16,534 bases of DNA from Clostridiales bacterium (GCA_003522145.1 DPGD01000015.1:686-17219); one strand, 5' to 3'. Shown: positions 6,845 to 14,118, numbered from the stretch's first letter. The notes: generated by a model not told the origin, from the letters alone. Made by a program: numbers and translations.

Positions 6845-7393
6845 TTACGCATCGTTCAGAATCCGGATGTTGATTTTTTCTTTCGGATTTTTGGGATCGC
6901 GGTTGAGAAAAGAACGGATGAACATTTCATAGTGCCGGCCAAATCGGGAGTTCTTAAAAAAGCGCAGAAAAAGCTCATAGGTGATGGAATTGATCCGGTT
7001 GTCCTGGTATAACAGTTCCCCCAAAGAATAGAAGCAATCGAAGGTCAGACCGTACTGACAGAGAATAAAGAGCTGAGAGGCAGATAAAGGCAGGTGTGAC
7101 AGGGAGAAGATCAGCCTGTTTTTTACCGTTTGATCCGGATGCATCAGCAACGCCCAAAAAACCTGATCCGTTATGGATTGAGAAGAAATCTGGTCGACCA
7201 GAGCGACCAGTGTGTCGGAGTCCTGTTCCTCTGAAAACTGAATGAATTTCAGAAAGATCGGCTCGGAAACTTCAAATAAGCTGTCAATGGTATCCAGATA
7301 GCTTTTGAGCTTTGGTATAGATATTTTATGGCTCATGACGGACAAAAGAGTAGAATCCAGATTGCTGTAGAGAAAATACTTAGCCGATCGCAT
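6845..7393 (-). CDS. Hypothetical 182-aa helical protein
   Basis: I do not recognise this family. The protein is predicted to be almost all helix, rich in Leu, Phe and Ser, with no signal peptide, membrane segment, Cys pair or catalytic motif. The pattern of amphipathic helices (SEPIFLKFIQFSEEQDSDTL, SITDQVFWALLMHP, SASQLFILCQYGL) is loosely like HEAT-type solenoid repeats, but this is only an impression. The ATG at 7393 has an AAAGGA site 8 nt upstream; a later ATG (residue 20) has no such site. A consensus promoter lies about 190 bp upstream, giving a long leader. The gene stands alone between two terminators and converges on the LemA operon. Real expression is supported by the promoter and ribosome binding site; function is unknown. 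Confidence 0.75.
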   Translation of the reverse strand: MRSAKYFLYSNLDSTLLSVMSHKISIPKLKSYLDTIDSLFEVSEPIFLKFIQFSEEQDSDTLVALVDQISSQSITDQVFWALLMHPDQTVKNRLIFSLSHLPLSASQLFILCQYGLTFDCFYSLGELLYQDNRINSITYELFLRFFKNSRFGRHYEMFIRSFLNRDPKNPKEKINIRILNDA

Positions 7394-7533
7394 TACGGAA
7401 TTCCTTTCGCTGTTTGTGAAATCTTCATCGGTTCTTTTTTTCGGTGTCCTGCGGCCTTATTGAAGGGTCCGTCGGCGTTCGGGAAGGAGAATCGCTCAAC
7501 GGTCTTCAATCGGAAATTCTTCTTGCTTTGCAT
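7393..7533 (-). CDS. Possible 46-aa leader peptide (uORF), weak
   Basis: Within the leader of the 182-aa gene, an ATG at 7533 opens a 46-codon frame whose TAA overlaps the downstream ATG by one base (TAATG). Such overlap often signals translational coupling. There is no good Shine-Dalgarno before its ATG, and its Lys/Pro-rich sequence matches nothing I know. It may be chance. Confidence 0.2.
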   Translation of the reverse strand: MQSKKNFRLKTVERFSFPNADGPFNKAAGHRKKEPMKISQTAKGIP

Positions 7534-7585
7534 TTGCGCTGAAGATGAAAAGAACCTTTGAAATTTTTATTCTGTTTCCGGATTC

Positions 7586-7614
7586 AGTATAGCATTTTTC
7601 GGAAACTCTGTCAA
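7586..7614 (-). promoter_or_regulatory. Promoter of the 182-aa hypothetical gene
   Basis: On the minus strand, TTGACA (7614-7609), a 17-nt spacer and TATACT (7591-7586). The predicted start is near 7579, giving a leader of about 185 nt. The arms GGTTCTTTT/AAAAGAACC at 7430-7438 and 7548-7556 could close this leader into a long-range stem. No known riboswitch was recognised. Confidence 0.8.
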
Positions 7615-7646
7615 GATTTTCAAAAAAATACGGTGAAAATTCTGTC

Positions 7647-7692
7647 AAAAAAACAGCCCGACAGAAGAAGCGAAAAAAGCGTTTCTGTCGGG
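7647..7692 (-). terminator. Intrinsic terminator after nadE and the Nudix remnant
   Basis: CCCGACAGAA (7657-7666) pairs with 7683-7692 over 10 bp with a 16-nt loop. On the minus strand the stem is followed by a run of seven T (7653-7647). It lies just beyond the remaining homology of the Nudix remnant and just before the promoter of the next gene. Confidence 0.88.
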
Positions 7693-7711
7693 TCGTTCTA
7701 TAAGAGGAGAT

Positions 7712-7985
7712 TTGGGGGACACCTTCTGAAAGGGAAGCGTTGAAAAGGGTCAGGCGGATGGTTACATCAGGATATTGGTGGACAACCTCGGCAAAAACAC
7801 TGCCGCCAGACAGAGAAACACCCAACTCTTCAAAGCATTCTCTTCGGAGTGCTCCCTCCTTGGTTTCACCTTCTTCCGTCTTTCCGCCTGCAAATTCCCA
7901 CAAAAGACCTTTCGACTTGTTTAAGGCGCCGGCAGATCATGAAACGGTTCTGCTCCCATACAAGGGCTGCAACGACTTCGGTTAT
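7712..7985 (-). pseudogene. Degraded MutT/Nudix hydrolase gene
   Basis: An intact Nudix box (G-x5-E-x7-REUxEExGU) is present as GGKTEEGETKEGALRRECFE followed by ELGV, as in MutT-type 8-oxo-dGTP or nucleoside triphosphate pyrophosphohydrolases. Three defects suggest decay. First, the expected N-terminal strand (ITEVVAALVWEQNRFMICRRLK) is in another frame; joining it to NKSKGLLWEFAGGK needs two extra bases in the A3 run at 7916-7925. Second, where a start is expected the codon is ATA (7985-7983), although a GAGGGG site precedes it. Third, family-like sequence stops after LTLFNASLSEGVPQ, where about 45 residues are missing and the frame instead runs through the terminator to 7496. It begins 16 bp after nadE and was probably its operon partner. 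A sequencing error could explain the frameshift but not all three defects. Confidence 0.8.
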
Positions 7986-8001
7986 AGATTCCCCTCTAAA
8001 T

Positions 8002-9918
8002 TTACAGACTCTCCGCTTCGTCAACCCAAAGGGCAAAGGAAGCGTCGGAAGGCATCCGGAAGTCGCTCCGGGGAGAAAGAGTCAGCGAGCCCACCTTCGG
8101 CCCGTCCGGCAGGCAGGAGCGCTTGAACTGGGAGATGAAAAAGCGACGGAAAAACACCTTCAGCCATTTGAGGATCGTGTCTCTCGTATAAACGCCGTCA
8201 AAAGAGAGAAGGGCCAGACGGAAAATCTTTTTCACAGAGGCTCCGTAGCGCAGGAAATGATAAAGGAAAAAGTCGTGCAATTCGTAGGGCCCCACCAGAT
8301 CCTCGGTTTTCTGGGCAATCTCGCCGTTTTCGGTGGCGGGAAGAAGTTCGGGAGAAACCGGTGTGTCGAGAATATCGTCCAAAACTGCGGAAAGCGCTTG
8401 GTCGCTCAAAGATGCTTCGTACCGGATGATATAGCGCACCAGAGTTTTGGGCACCGAAGCGTTGACGGCATACATGGACATATGGTCGCCGTTGTAGGTC
8501 GCCCAGCCCAAAGCCAACTCGGAAAGGTCCCCGGTGCCGACCACAAGACCTCCGGTTTTGTTGGCCAAGTCCATGAGGATCTGGGTCCGCTCCCTTGCCT
8601 GACCGTTTTCAAAGGTCACATCCTGGTCCTCTTCCCGCTGCCCAATGTCGGCAAAATGCCGGCGGACAGAGGCGGTAATGTCGATTTCTTTCAGGGTGAC
8701 GCCCAGGGCTTTACAGAGCAGAATCGCATTGTTCTTGGTGCGGTGGGTGGTGCCGAAGCAGGGCATGGTGACACAGAGTATTTCCTTCCGGCTTTTGCAA
8801 AGAAGGTCAAAAGCTCTGACGGTGACCAACAGAGCCAAAGTGCTGTCCAAGCCCCCGGAAATACCGAGAACGGCGGTTTTGGCGCGGGTATGCTCCAGGC
8901 GTTTTTTCAGTCCGTAGGACTGGATATTCAGAATGGTCTCTGCCCGCTCCCGGATTTCTGCTTCTGCAGAGGGTACGAAAGGGGTGGGGGAGAAGCGCCG
9001 TGTCAGCAGGGTTTCTTCAGGCTCTTCCTCAAAGACCACAAGGGTTTTAGCCGGAAGGGTAGTGAATGTGGTGCAACAGTGCCGTTCGTGGCAGAGCCTC
9101 TTCACATCCACTTCGCTTACGGTCAGCGTGGCTTTTTCAAAGGGTCTGTTTTCCTTCAGAATACTGCCGTTTTCGACAAGGATATGATGCTTTGAAAAAA
9201 CCATATCCTGGGTGGACTCGCTGGGAGAGGCATTGGCGTAGATATAGCCGCAGAGCATTCTGGCGCTGACAGAAGAAACCAGCAGGCGCCGGTACTCTTC
9301 CTTGCCGATGATCTCATCGGAGGCGGACAGGTTGCCGATGATCGTGGCGCCCATGGCGCAGAGAGTGCCAGAGGGAGGCTCGGGAATCCAAAGATCCTCG
9401 CAAAGCTCCAGTCCGAAGGTGAATTCGGGCATACACTCATTCTGGAAAAGCAATTCTCTGCCGAAGGGAAAGCTCTGCTTTCCGGAGGTCATCGTATAAA
9501 TCCCCTTTTCAAGGTCCTTTCCGGAGGAAAACTGCCGCAATTCATAGAACTCCCTGTAGTTGGGAAGAGCGGTCTTGGGCACGGCTCCCAGAATTTTTCC
9601 CCGGTGAAAGACCACGGCGCAGTTGTATAACTTCCCTTGGAAGCGCAGAGGACAACCCAAGGCGAAAACCACCGGAAGGCTGTTTGTTTCCGTCGCGATG
9701 ACGGAAAGAGCGTCCCGGCAGGCTTCTAAGAGGGTGTCGGTAAAGAACAGGTCGCCGCAGGTGTAGCCGGAAAGACACAACTCCGGAAGAATCAGAAGGT
9801 GTACCCCGGCATCCGCTGCCTCCTTGACCCGCAGAAGAATCTGTTGCTTGTTGTAATCCACATCTGCCACACGCACATCCACTGTGCCTGCCGCACATTT
9901 GATGAATCCGTCCTTCAT
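8002..9918 (-). CDS. nadE: Glutamine-dependent NAD(+) synthetase
   Basis: A 638-aa two-domain enzyme making NAD+ from nicotinic acid adenine dinucleotide, ATP and glutamine in the last step of NAD synthesis (cytoplasmic). The N-terminal nitrilase-type glutaminase domain (about 1-290) has the full triad: Glu46 in LPELCLSGY, Lys115 in VPKTALPNYREFYE, and Cys173 in LELCEDLW. The C-terminal synthetase domain (from about 325) has the ATP-pyrophosphatase loop SGGLDS at 354-359, followed by QARERTQILMDLANK and GTGDLSELALGWATYNGDHMS-type signatures. Length fits the long bacterial NadE class. The ATG at 9918 has AAGGA at 10 nt. The gene has its own promoter, with a tandem repeat in the leader. The downstream neighbour is the Nudix remnant. 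Confidence 0.97.
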   Translation of the reverse strand: MKDGFIKCAAGTVDVRVADVDYNKQQILLRVKEAADAGVHLLILPELCLSGYTCGDLFFTDTLLEACRDALSVIATETNSLPVVFALGCPLRFQGKLYNCAVVFHRGKILGAVPKTALPNYREFYELRQFSSGKDLEKGIYTMTSGKQSFPFGRELLFQNECMPEFTFGLELCEDLWIPEPPSGTLCAMGATIIGNLSASDEIIGKEEYRRLLVSSVSARMLCGYIYANASPSESTQDMVFSKHHILVENGSILKENRPFEKATLTVSEVDVKRLCHERHCCTTFTTLPAKTLVVFEEEPEETLLTRRFSPTPFVPSAEAEIRERAETILNIQSYGLKKRLEHTRAKTAVLGISGGLDSTLALLVTVRAFDLLCKSRKEILCVTMPCFGTTHRTKNNAILLCKALGVTLKEIDITASVRRHFADIGQREEDQDVTFENGQARERTQILMDLANKTGGLVVGTGDLSELALGWATYNGDHMSMYAVNASVPKTLVRYIIRYEASLSDQALSAVLDDILDTPVSPELLPATENGEIAQKTEDLVGPYELHDFFLYHFLRYGASVKKIFRLALLSFDGVYTRDTILKWLKVFFRRFFISQFKRSCLPDGPKVGSLTLSPRSDFRMPSDASFALWVDEAESL

Positions 9919-9938
9919 GTTATACTGATCCTTTCACG

Positions 9939-9979
9939 AATGATACAAATGATACAATGATACAATGATACAATGATAC
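9939..9979. repeat. Five tandem copies of an 8-bp repeat in the nadE leader
   Basis: AATGATAC occurs at 9939-9946, 9948-9955, 9956-9963, 9964-9971 and 9972-9979, with one extra A after the first copy. The block runs from the predicted nadE transcription start to about 20 bp before the ATG, so most of the leader consists of the repeat. Copy number could change by replication slippage. Confidence 0.95.
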
Positions 9980-9985
9980 GAAGAA

Positions 9986-10014
9986 ATTATAGCACTGCTT
10001 TTCCTCAAAGTCAA
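9986..10014 (-). promoter_or_regulatory. nadE promoter
   Basis: On the minus strand, TTGACT (10014-10009), a 17-nt spacer and TATAAT (9991-9986). The predicted start is at about 9979, the first base of the tandem repeat block. Confidence 0.88.
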
Positions 10015-10022
10015 GGTAAAAG

Positions 10023-10062
10023 AAAAAAGCGCAGGAAAAATCGGAAGCCTCTGCGCTTTTTT
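10023..10062. terminator. Intrinsic terminator between folT and nadE
   Basis: GCGCAG/CTGCGC (10029-10034 and 10051-10056), flanked by A6 and T6, gives a 12-bp hairpin usable in both directions. It ends the folT transcript 14 bp after its stop, which makes nadE an independent transcription unit. Confidence 0.92.
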
Positions 10063-10076
10063 GACTATTTTATCTT

Positions 10077-10682
10077 TTACAATTTTTTGCAGGCCGTTTT
10101 CTCAAAGCCTGCCTTTTTTAAAAGCTTGGCAAGGGGTTGAAGAGAAAAGCCCAAAACGCAGTTCACCGGGATCATCACGGCATACTGGGGAAGCCGATAG
10201 AGGAACCATCCAAGGTAGGTCTTGCTGCCGTAAAGCTGAGAAACCCACAGGGTGTTCAAGAGCAAGCCGAAGACCAGGCAATTCACCACAGCCGGAATCA
10301 GCACCGTCAGGATCCGGAAAAAGGAAGAGTTTTCCCGGCCTTTTAAAAGGCGGCTTTGAATAAAGCTCTCGGGGCAGAGAAAGAGTCCCCAGAGAAAGCC
10401 CATGGCTACCGCACAGATCGTGAATCCCAGATGAAAGGTTCCCTGGGGAAAGAGCAGAGCACCGATCAGATCGCCGAGCCCATAGACAAGAGCACCCGAG
10501 ATCGGGCCGTAAAGAGCGCCGGCCATGATGGGCGCCACCATGGAAAAACCGATTTTAATGCCCGAGGAAATCGGGATGGACACAAAGCGGTTAAGCACCA
10601 CATACAAGGCCGTCAGCATAGCGCAGACGCAAAGTGCCGTGAGCGCATAGCGACTGCTGCACCTTTTTTTCGTTGAAACCAT
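10077..10682 (-). CDS. folT: Folate-family ECF transporter S component
   Basis: A 201-aa integral membrane protein with about six hydrophobic helices. It is the substrate-binding subunit of an energy-coupling-factor transporter and should take up folate together with shared EcfA1/A2/T subunits, which are not in this window. The FolT-family signature LNRFVSIPISSGIKIGFSMV and GALYGPISGALVYGLGDLIG lies in the first third, followed by GTFHLGFTICAVAMGFLWG. The frame opens 14 codons earlier at 10724, but the ATG at 10682 has GGAGGAGG six nucleotides upstream, so I start there. The tetrahydrofolate riboswitch just upstream independently supports folate as the substrate. The ribosome binding site can be masked by a hairpin (10691-10733). 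Confidence 0.93.
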   Translation of the reverse strand: MVSTKKRCSSRYALTALCVCAMLTALYVVLNRFVSIPISSGIKIGFSMVAPIMAGALYGPISGALVYGLGDLIGALLFPQGTFHLGFTICAVAMGFLWGLFLCPESFIQSRLLKGRENSSFFRILTVLIPAVVNCLVFGLLLNTLWVSQLYGSKTYLGWFLYRLPQYAVMIPVNCVLGFSLQPLAKLLKKAGFEKTACKKL

Positions 10683-10690
10683 AAAAATCC

Positions 10691-10733
10691 TCCTCCACGC
10701 AGCAAAAAATTCCTTTGGCTGCACGGGGGAGAA
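10691..10733 (-). promoter_or_regulatory. Hairpin that can mask the folT ribosome binding site
   Basis: On the minus strand TTCTCC (10733-10728) can pair with GGAGGA (10696-10691), part of the GGAGGAGG site. GCAGC (10722-10718) pairs with GCTGC (10703-10699) inside it. The structure lies between the riboswitch and the start codon, which suggests translational control. That it is ligand-dependent is inference. Confidence 0.6.
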
Positions 10734-10743
10734 TACCCTTCAT

Positions 10744-10843
10744 GCAACAGCGGGATGCAGATTTTCTACCGCGGCTTCCCTTCGTCCGCTCCACAACTCC
10801 CCGTCGGAACGGCACTTAACGCAGAAAATCTTACTCTGTTTGC
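10744..10843 (-). ncRNA. Tetrahydrofolate (THF/folT) riboswitch
   Basis: Read on the minus strand, the leader carries conserved elements of the THF riboswitch in order: AGAGTA, GCGTTAAGTG, a GGGA-type segment, ACGAAG, CCGCGGT-GAA and CTGCATCC. The ends close into a P1 stem, GCAAACAG (10843-10836) with CTGTTGC (10750-10744), with one bulged A. I compared these motifs from memory of the known folT-motif consensus, not by a covariance search. Its place in front of a folate transporter is the canonical context. Folate sufficiency should lower FolT production. Confidence 0.92.
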
Positions 10844-10865
10844 GTGTTTTTTAATTTGTGCAACC

Positions 10866-10894
10866 ACTATAGCACAGGAATCGCTTTCTGTCAA
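10866..10894 (-). promoter_or_regulatory. folT promoter
   Basis: On the minus strand, TTGACA (10894-10889), a 17-nt spacer and TATAGT (10871-10866). Transcription would start near 10859, shortly before the riboswitch. Confidence 0.88.
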
Positions 10895-10932
10895 CAGTTT
10901 TCCGGATTTTTTTGCAAAAAGCACTGTTTTTC

Positions 10933-10961
10933 TTGACAAGAGGGACATTTTTTGATAAACT
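10933..10961 (+). promoter_or_regulatory. Probable dapA operon promoter
   Basis: TTGACA (10933-10938), a 17-nt spacer and TAAACT (10956-10961): a perfect -35 with a 4/6 -10. An alternative -10, TATACT at 10973-10978, lacks a well-spaced -35. It is divergent from the folT promoter. Confidence 0.6.
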
Positions 10962-10964
10962 GGA

Positions 10965-10980
10965 ATAGTATGTATACTAT
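10965..10980. promoter_or_regulatory. Palindrome over the dapA transcription start
   Basis: ATAGTATgtATACTAT is a perfect inverted repeat with 7-bp arms, placed 36 bp before the dapA ATG and just after the -10. Position and symmetry suit a repressor operator. The regulator is unknown and AT-rich chance symmetry is possible. Confidence 0.45.
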
Positions 10981-11016
10981 AAAGAAGTTGGTTCACGGAA
11001 AGGTAGGGTTTCACAG

Positions 11017-11907
11017 ATGAAAAAGAGTATTTTCAAGGGTGCGGCCACCGCACTGATCACTCCGGCAAATAAGGAGGGGGCTCCCGACCTTGCCGCTTAC
11101 AAAAAACTGATTGACTGGCAGATTGCCGAGGGAATCGACGCTTTGGTAAGTTGCGGAACCACGGGCGAATCGGCCACGCTTTCCGAGAAGGAATATGAGG
11201 AGGTTCTGGCGGCAGGTGCTGAAGCCGCCGGCGGCAGAGTTCCCTTCATTGCAGGCACCGGCAGCAACGATACGGCCAAAGCCATTGCGCACACAAAAAA
11301 GGCGGCCGCTCTTGGTGCCGATGCGGCGCTGGTGGTGACACCCTATTACAATAAAGCCACCCAGAAGGGGCTGGCCGCTTCCTTTTTTGCCATTGCCGAC
11401 AGCAGTCCCATTCCCCTGATCCTTTACAATGTCCCCTCCCGCACCGGAGTGAACATTCAGCCTGAAACCTATGCCCTCATGGCAGAGCATCCCAACATTG
11501 TGGGCATCAAGGAAGCCAACGGAGATATTTCTTCGGTGGCCAGAACCCTGTCGCTTGTGGGGGACCGTCTGGATCTGTATTCGGGTAACGATGACCAGAT
11601 CGTTCCGATTCTTTCCTTGGGCGGAAAGGGCGTGATTTCGGTTCTCTCCAACCCCTTCCCCCGGGAAACGGCGGAGATTACCGGCCGGTTTTTTAAGGGC
11701 AATATTCGGGGAGCGGCCCAATTGCAGTTGCACTTTCTTCCGCTCATTTCCGCTCTGTTCTCAGAGGTGAATCCCATTCCGGTCAAGGCGGCCATGAGTG
11801 CCCTTGGCTATGGGGAAAACCGGTTGCGTCTGCCTCTGACGGAGATGGAGGAAGAGCACAAGGAAAAGCTCCTTGCGCTTATGAAGAAAGAGGGAGTGCT
11901 CCGGTAG
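11017..11907 (+). CDS. dapA: 4-hydroxy-tetrahydrodipicolinate synthase
   Basis: A 296-aa TIM-barrel aldolase-type enzyme that condenses pyruvate with aspartate semialdehyde, the first committed step of diaminopimelate and lysine synthesis. The pyruvate-binding motif GTTGES is at 47-52, the catalytic Tyr137 in LYNVPSRTG with the substrate-binding Arg142, and the Schiff-base Lys165 in VGIKEANGD. GTGSNDT lies at 80-86. Length is normal for the family. It is first in a dapA-dapB-lysA operon, with 41 bp to dapB. The ribosome binding site (AGGTAGGG) is weaker than that of its neighbours. Confidence 0.97.
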   Translation: MKKSIFKGAATALITPANKEGAPDLAAYKKLIDWQIAEGIDALVSCGTTGESATLSEKEYEEVLAAGAEAAGGRVPFIAGTGSNDTAKAIAHTKKAAALGADAALVVTPYYNKATQKGLAASFFAIADSSPIPLILYNVPSRTGVNIQPETYALMAEHPNIVGIKEANGDISSVARTLSLVGDRLDLYSGNDDQIVPILSLGGKGVISVLSNPFPRETAEITGRFFKGNIRGAAQLQLHFLPLISALFSEVNPIPVKAAMSALGYGENRLRLPLTEMEEEHKEKLLALMKKEGVLR

Positions 11908-11948
11908 AGTTCCTTTATCTATCGGAGGTCAGAAAGGACTACATAAAG

Positions 11949-12668
11949 ATGAAAATTGTTGTAAACGGCGCCTGCGGGCACATGGGAAGAGCCCTGATTG
12001 CCGCTGCGGAGAGCAAAGATATTGAAATTGCCGCCAAGGTGGATAAATACGGCGACACTCCCTTCAAGGAGATTTCGGAATACAAAGGCTGTGCCGATGC
12101 AGTGGTGGATTTTTCCCACCACACAGCGGCGCCGGCTCTCTGTGCCTATGCGGAAGAAAGAGGACTTCCTCTGGTTATTGCAACCACCGGTCACACCGAG
12201 GAAGAGGCCGAATGCATCAGGAAAGCGGCGCAGACCGTGCCGGTGTTTTACTCCGCCAATATGTCCTTGGGCATTGCACTGCTCATTGACCTGGCCAAAA
12301 AAGCGGCGGCGGTTTTCCCCGATGCCGATATAGAGATCGTGGAGGTACACCACAATCGGAAGCTGGACGCTCCCAGCGGCACGGCCAAAATGATTCTGGA
12401 CGGAATTTTAGAGGTTTACCCCGATCGGTACGGAAATTTCGGCAGAGCCGGCATGGGACAGCGGGAAAAAAAGGAGATCGGCGTCCAGTCTGTGCGTATG
12501 GGCAATGTGGTGGGCGTTCACGAGGTGCACATCTGCACCGGAACGCAGTGCCTGACCTTAAAGCACGAAGCACAAAGCCGGGACCTTTTCGCCGAGGGGG
12601 CGCTGGAGGCCGCTTCTTTCCTCCTTGGAAAAAAGTCGGGGCTTTATGTGATGAAGGATTTGATTTGA
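11949..12668 (+). CDS. dapB: 4-hydroxy-tetrahydrodipicolinate reductase
   Basis: A 239-aa NAD(P)H-dependent reductase, the second dedicated lysine-pathway step, acting on the DapA product. The Rossmann glycine motif is VNGACGHMG (5-13). The catalytic and substrate signature HHNRKLDAPSGTA (134-146) is complete. ATTGHT (78-83) and ANMSLGIALL are also family-typical. It is shorter than the E. coli enzyme (about 270 aa), as in many Firmicutes. The ATG at 11949 has AAAGGA at 10 nt. Asp32 at the end of the second strand may favour NADH, which is inference. It is second in the operon. Confidence 0.96.
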   Translation: MKIVVNGACGHMGRALIAAAESKDIEIAAKVDKYGDTPFKEISEYKGCADAVVDFSHHTAAPALCAYAEERGLPLVIATTGHTEEEAECIRKAAQTVPVFYSANMSLGIALLIDLAKKAAAVFPDADIEIVEVHHNRKLDAPSGTAKMILDGILEVYPDRYGNFGRAGMGQREKKEIGVQSVRMGNVVGVHEVHICTGTQCLTLKHEAQSRDLFAEGALEAASFLLGKKSGLYVMKDLI

Positions 12669-12703
12669 AATTCGATGGGTATACAAATACAGGAGGTTTA
12701 GAA

Positions 12704-14002
12704 ATGTTGCATTCCAACTTATCGGTGAACAGCGCCGGACATCTGGTGATCGGACAATCGGATGTGGTGGAGTTGGCCATGAAATACGGTACGCCCCTTT
12801 ACATTCTGGACGAAGACCGGGTGCGGGAAAACTGCCGGAAATACAAGGACGCTATGAGCAAATACGCCGCTCCCGGTTCGGCACCCCTTTACGCCGGAAA
12901 GGCGCTGTGTTGTGCCGGAATTTACAAAACGATGATGCAGGAAGGATTTTCCGCCGATGTGGTGTCGGCCGGGGAATTGTACACCGCCATGCGGGTGGGC
13001 TTTCCCACGGAAAAGCTCTATTTTCACGGGAACAGCAAGCCGGATAACGAAATTGAGTACGCCATTGATGTGGGCGTAGGACATTTTGTGGTGGATTCGG
13101 TGGAGGAGCTGGAGAAGATCGATCAGTATGCTGGCAGAAAAAAGGTGAAACAGAAGGTTTTTTTACGCCTGACTCCCAACATTGATCCGCACACCCATAA
13201 AAAGATTTCCACAGGAACCTTAGACTGTAAGTTCGGCACGCCGATTGTTACGGGACAAGCTGAAGAACTGGTCCGTCTGGCACTGCAAAAGAAGAATGTG
13301 CTGTTGGATGGATTGCACTGCCATGTGGGCTCTCAGATTTTTGAGGAGGAGTCCTACTATCAGAGCACCGAGGTCATGACCGAGTTTATAGCCGATATGT
13401 ACAGAAAAATCGGCTGGCTGCCCCAGTATCTGGATTTAGGGGGAGGTTTCGGCATCCGGTATACCGAAAAGGACCCGGTTGTGGAATACGGAGAATTGAT
13501 CAAAAAGATCGGAAAATATCTGAATGACCTTTGTATGGACCGGAACATTCCGGTTCCCGCCCTGTTGCTGGAGCCGGGGCGGTCCATTGTGGGCGATTGC
13601 GGCATTACGGTATATTCGGTGGTCAGCGTGAAGGAAATTCCCCACCGGACAAGCTATGTGGCGGTGGACGGAGGAATGACCGACAACCCCCGGTATGCCC
13701 TGTACGGAGCCGAATACACCATGCTTTTGGCCAACAAGGCAAAGAAGCCTGCCGATTTTAAATGTACGGTGGCAGGGCGTTGTTGTGAAAGCGGAGATCT
13801 GCTCGGGGAGAACATCCTCATTCAAAAGCCCGAAAAGGGCGATCTGCTGGTCGTGCTGTCCACAGGAGCCTACAATTACTCTATGGCGTCCAACTACAAC
13901 CGCGTTCCCCGTCCGGCCATTGTGACGGTAAGCAACGGCAAAGACAAGATGGTTGTGCGCAGAGAGTCCTATGAGGATCTTCTGGCCGCCGATATTTTTT
14001 GA
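12704..14002 (+). CDS. lysA: Diaminopimelate decarboxylase
   Basis: A 432-aa fold-III PLP enzyme that decarboxylates meso-diaminopimelate to lysine, the last pathway step. The PLP lysine is Lys66 in YAGKALC. Others are HCHVGSQI (205-212), the phosphate-binding GGGFG (246-250), EPGRSIVG (290-297), the CESGDLLGEN substrate and dimer motif with Cys361, and YNYSMASNYN (390-399). The frame extends upstream to 12548 inside dapB, but the ATG at 12704 has a perfect AGGAGG with 7 nt spacing and matches the family N-terminus. It lies 35 bp after dapB in the same operon. Genes for the acyl-branch or aminotransferase middle steps are absent from this window. Confidence 0.97.
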   Translation: MLHSNLSVNSAGHLVIGQSDVVELAMKYGTPLYILDEDRVRENCRKYKDAMSKYAAPGSAPLYAGKALCCAGIYKTMMQEGFSADVVSAGELYTAMRVGFPTEKLYFHGNSKPDNEIEYAIDVGVGHFVVDSVEELEKIDQYAGRKKVKQKVFLRLTPNIDPHTHKKISTGTLDCKFGTPIVTGQAEELVRLALQKKNVLLDGLHCHVGSQIFEEESYYQSTEVMTEFIADMYRKIGWLPQYLDLGGGFGIRYTEKDPVVEYGELIKKIGKYLNDLCMDRNIPVPALLLEPGRSIVGDCGITVYSVVSVKEIPHRTSYVAVDGGMTDNPRYALYGAEYTMLLANKAKKPADFKCTVAGRCCESGDLLGENILIQKPEKGDLLVVLSTGAYNYSMASNYNRVPRPAIVTVSNGKDKMVVRRESYEDLLAADIF

Positions 14003-14017
14003 GAATTCCTGAATAAT

Positions 14018-14043
14018 CCGGCAAAAAAACATTCTTTTTTCGG
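14018..14043 (+). terminator. Weak hairpin after lysA
   Basis: A stem of CCG/CGG plus A6/T6 with a small GC bulge lies 15 bp after the lysA stop, around the A7 and T6 runs. It may end the dap operon. It is AT-rich and less convincing than the other terminators. Confidence 0.35.
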
Positions 14044-14088
14044 CGGGGGTACGGTTGAAAAAATTTGCAAAAAAAAATGCATCGGGCG

Positions 14089-14118
14089 TTGACTTTTTCG
14101 GAGAAATGCCGTCTATAT
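14089..14118 (+). promoter_or_regulatory. Possible ECF-type promoter of the sigma factor operon
   Basis: TTGACTTTTTC (14089-14099) is followed about 15 nt later by CGTCTATA (14110-14117). A CGTC-type -10 is typical of ECF sigma promoters, which fits self-activation by the downstream gene. The -35 (TGAC rather than GAAC) is unusual, so this is inference. As a sigma-A promoter the spacing to TATATG (19 nt) is poor. Confidence 0.45.

Noticed and set aside
7912..7928. Programmed frameshift in the Nudix gene (CTTAAAC)
   Set aside because: The sequence resembles a -1 slippery site, but restoring the frame needs +1 or -2, and the missing start and C-terminus argue for decay.
7849..9195. 448-codon plus-strand open frame
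   Set aside because: It is antisense to nadE, whose full catalytic motifs are intact; the frame is biased by nadE codon use and shows no domain.
10973..10978. TATACT as the dapA -10
   Set aside because: No -35 at a 16-18 nt spacing; the hexamer is part of the palindrome, so the 10933-10961 promoter is preferred.
12548..12703. Upstream extension of lysA
   Set aside because: It overlaps the end of dapB in another frame, while the ATG at 12704 has a perfect ribosome binding site and fits the family start.
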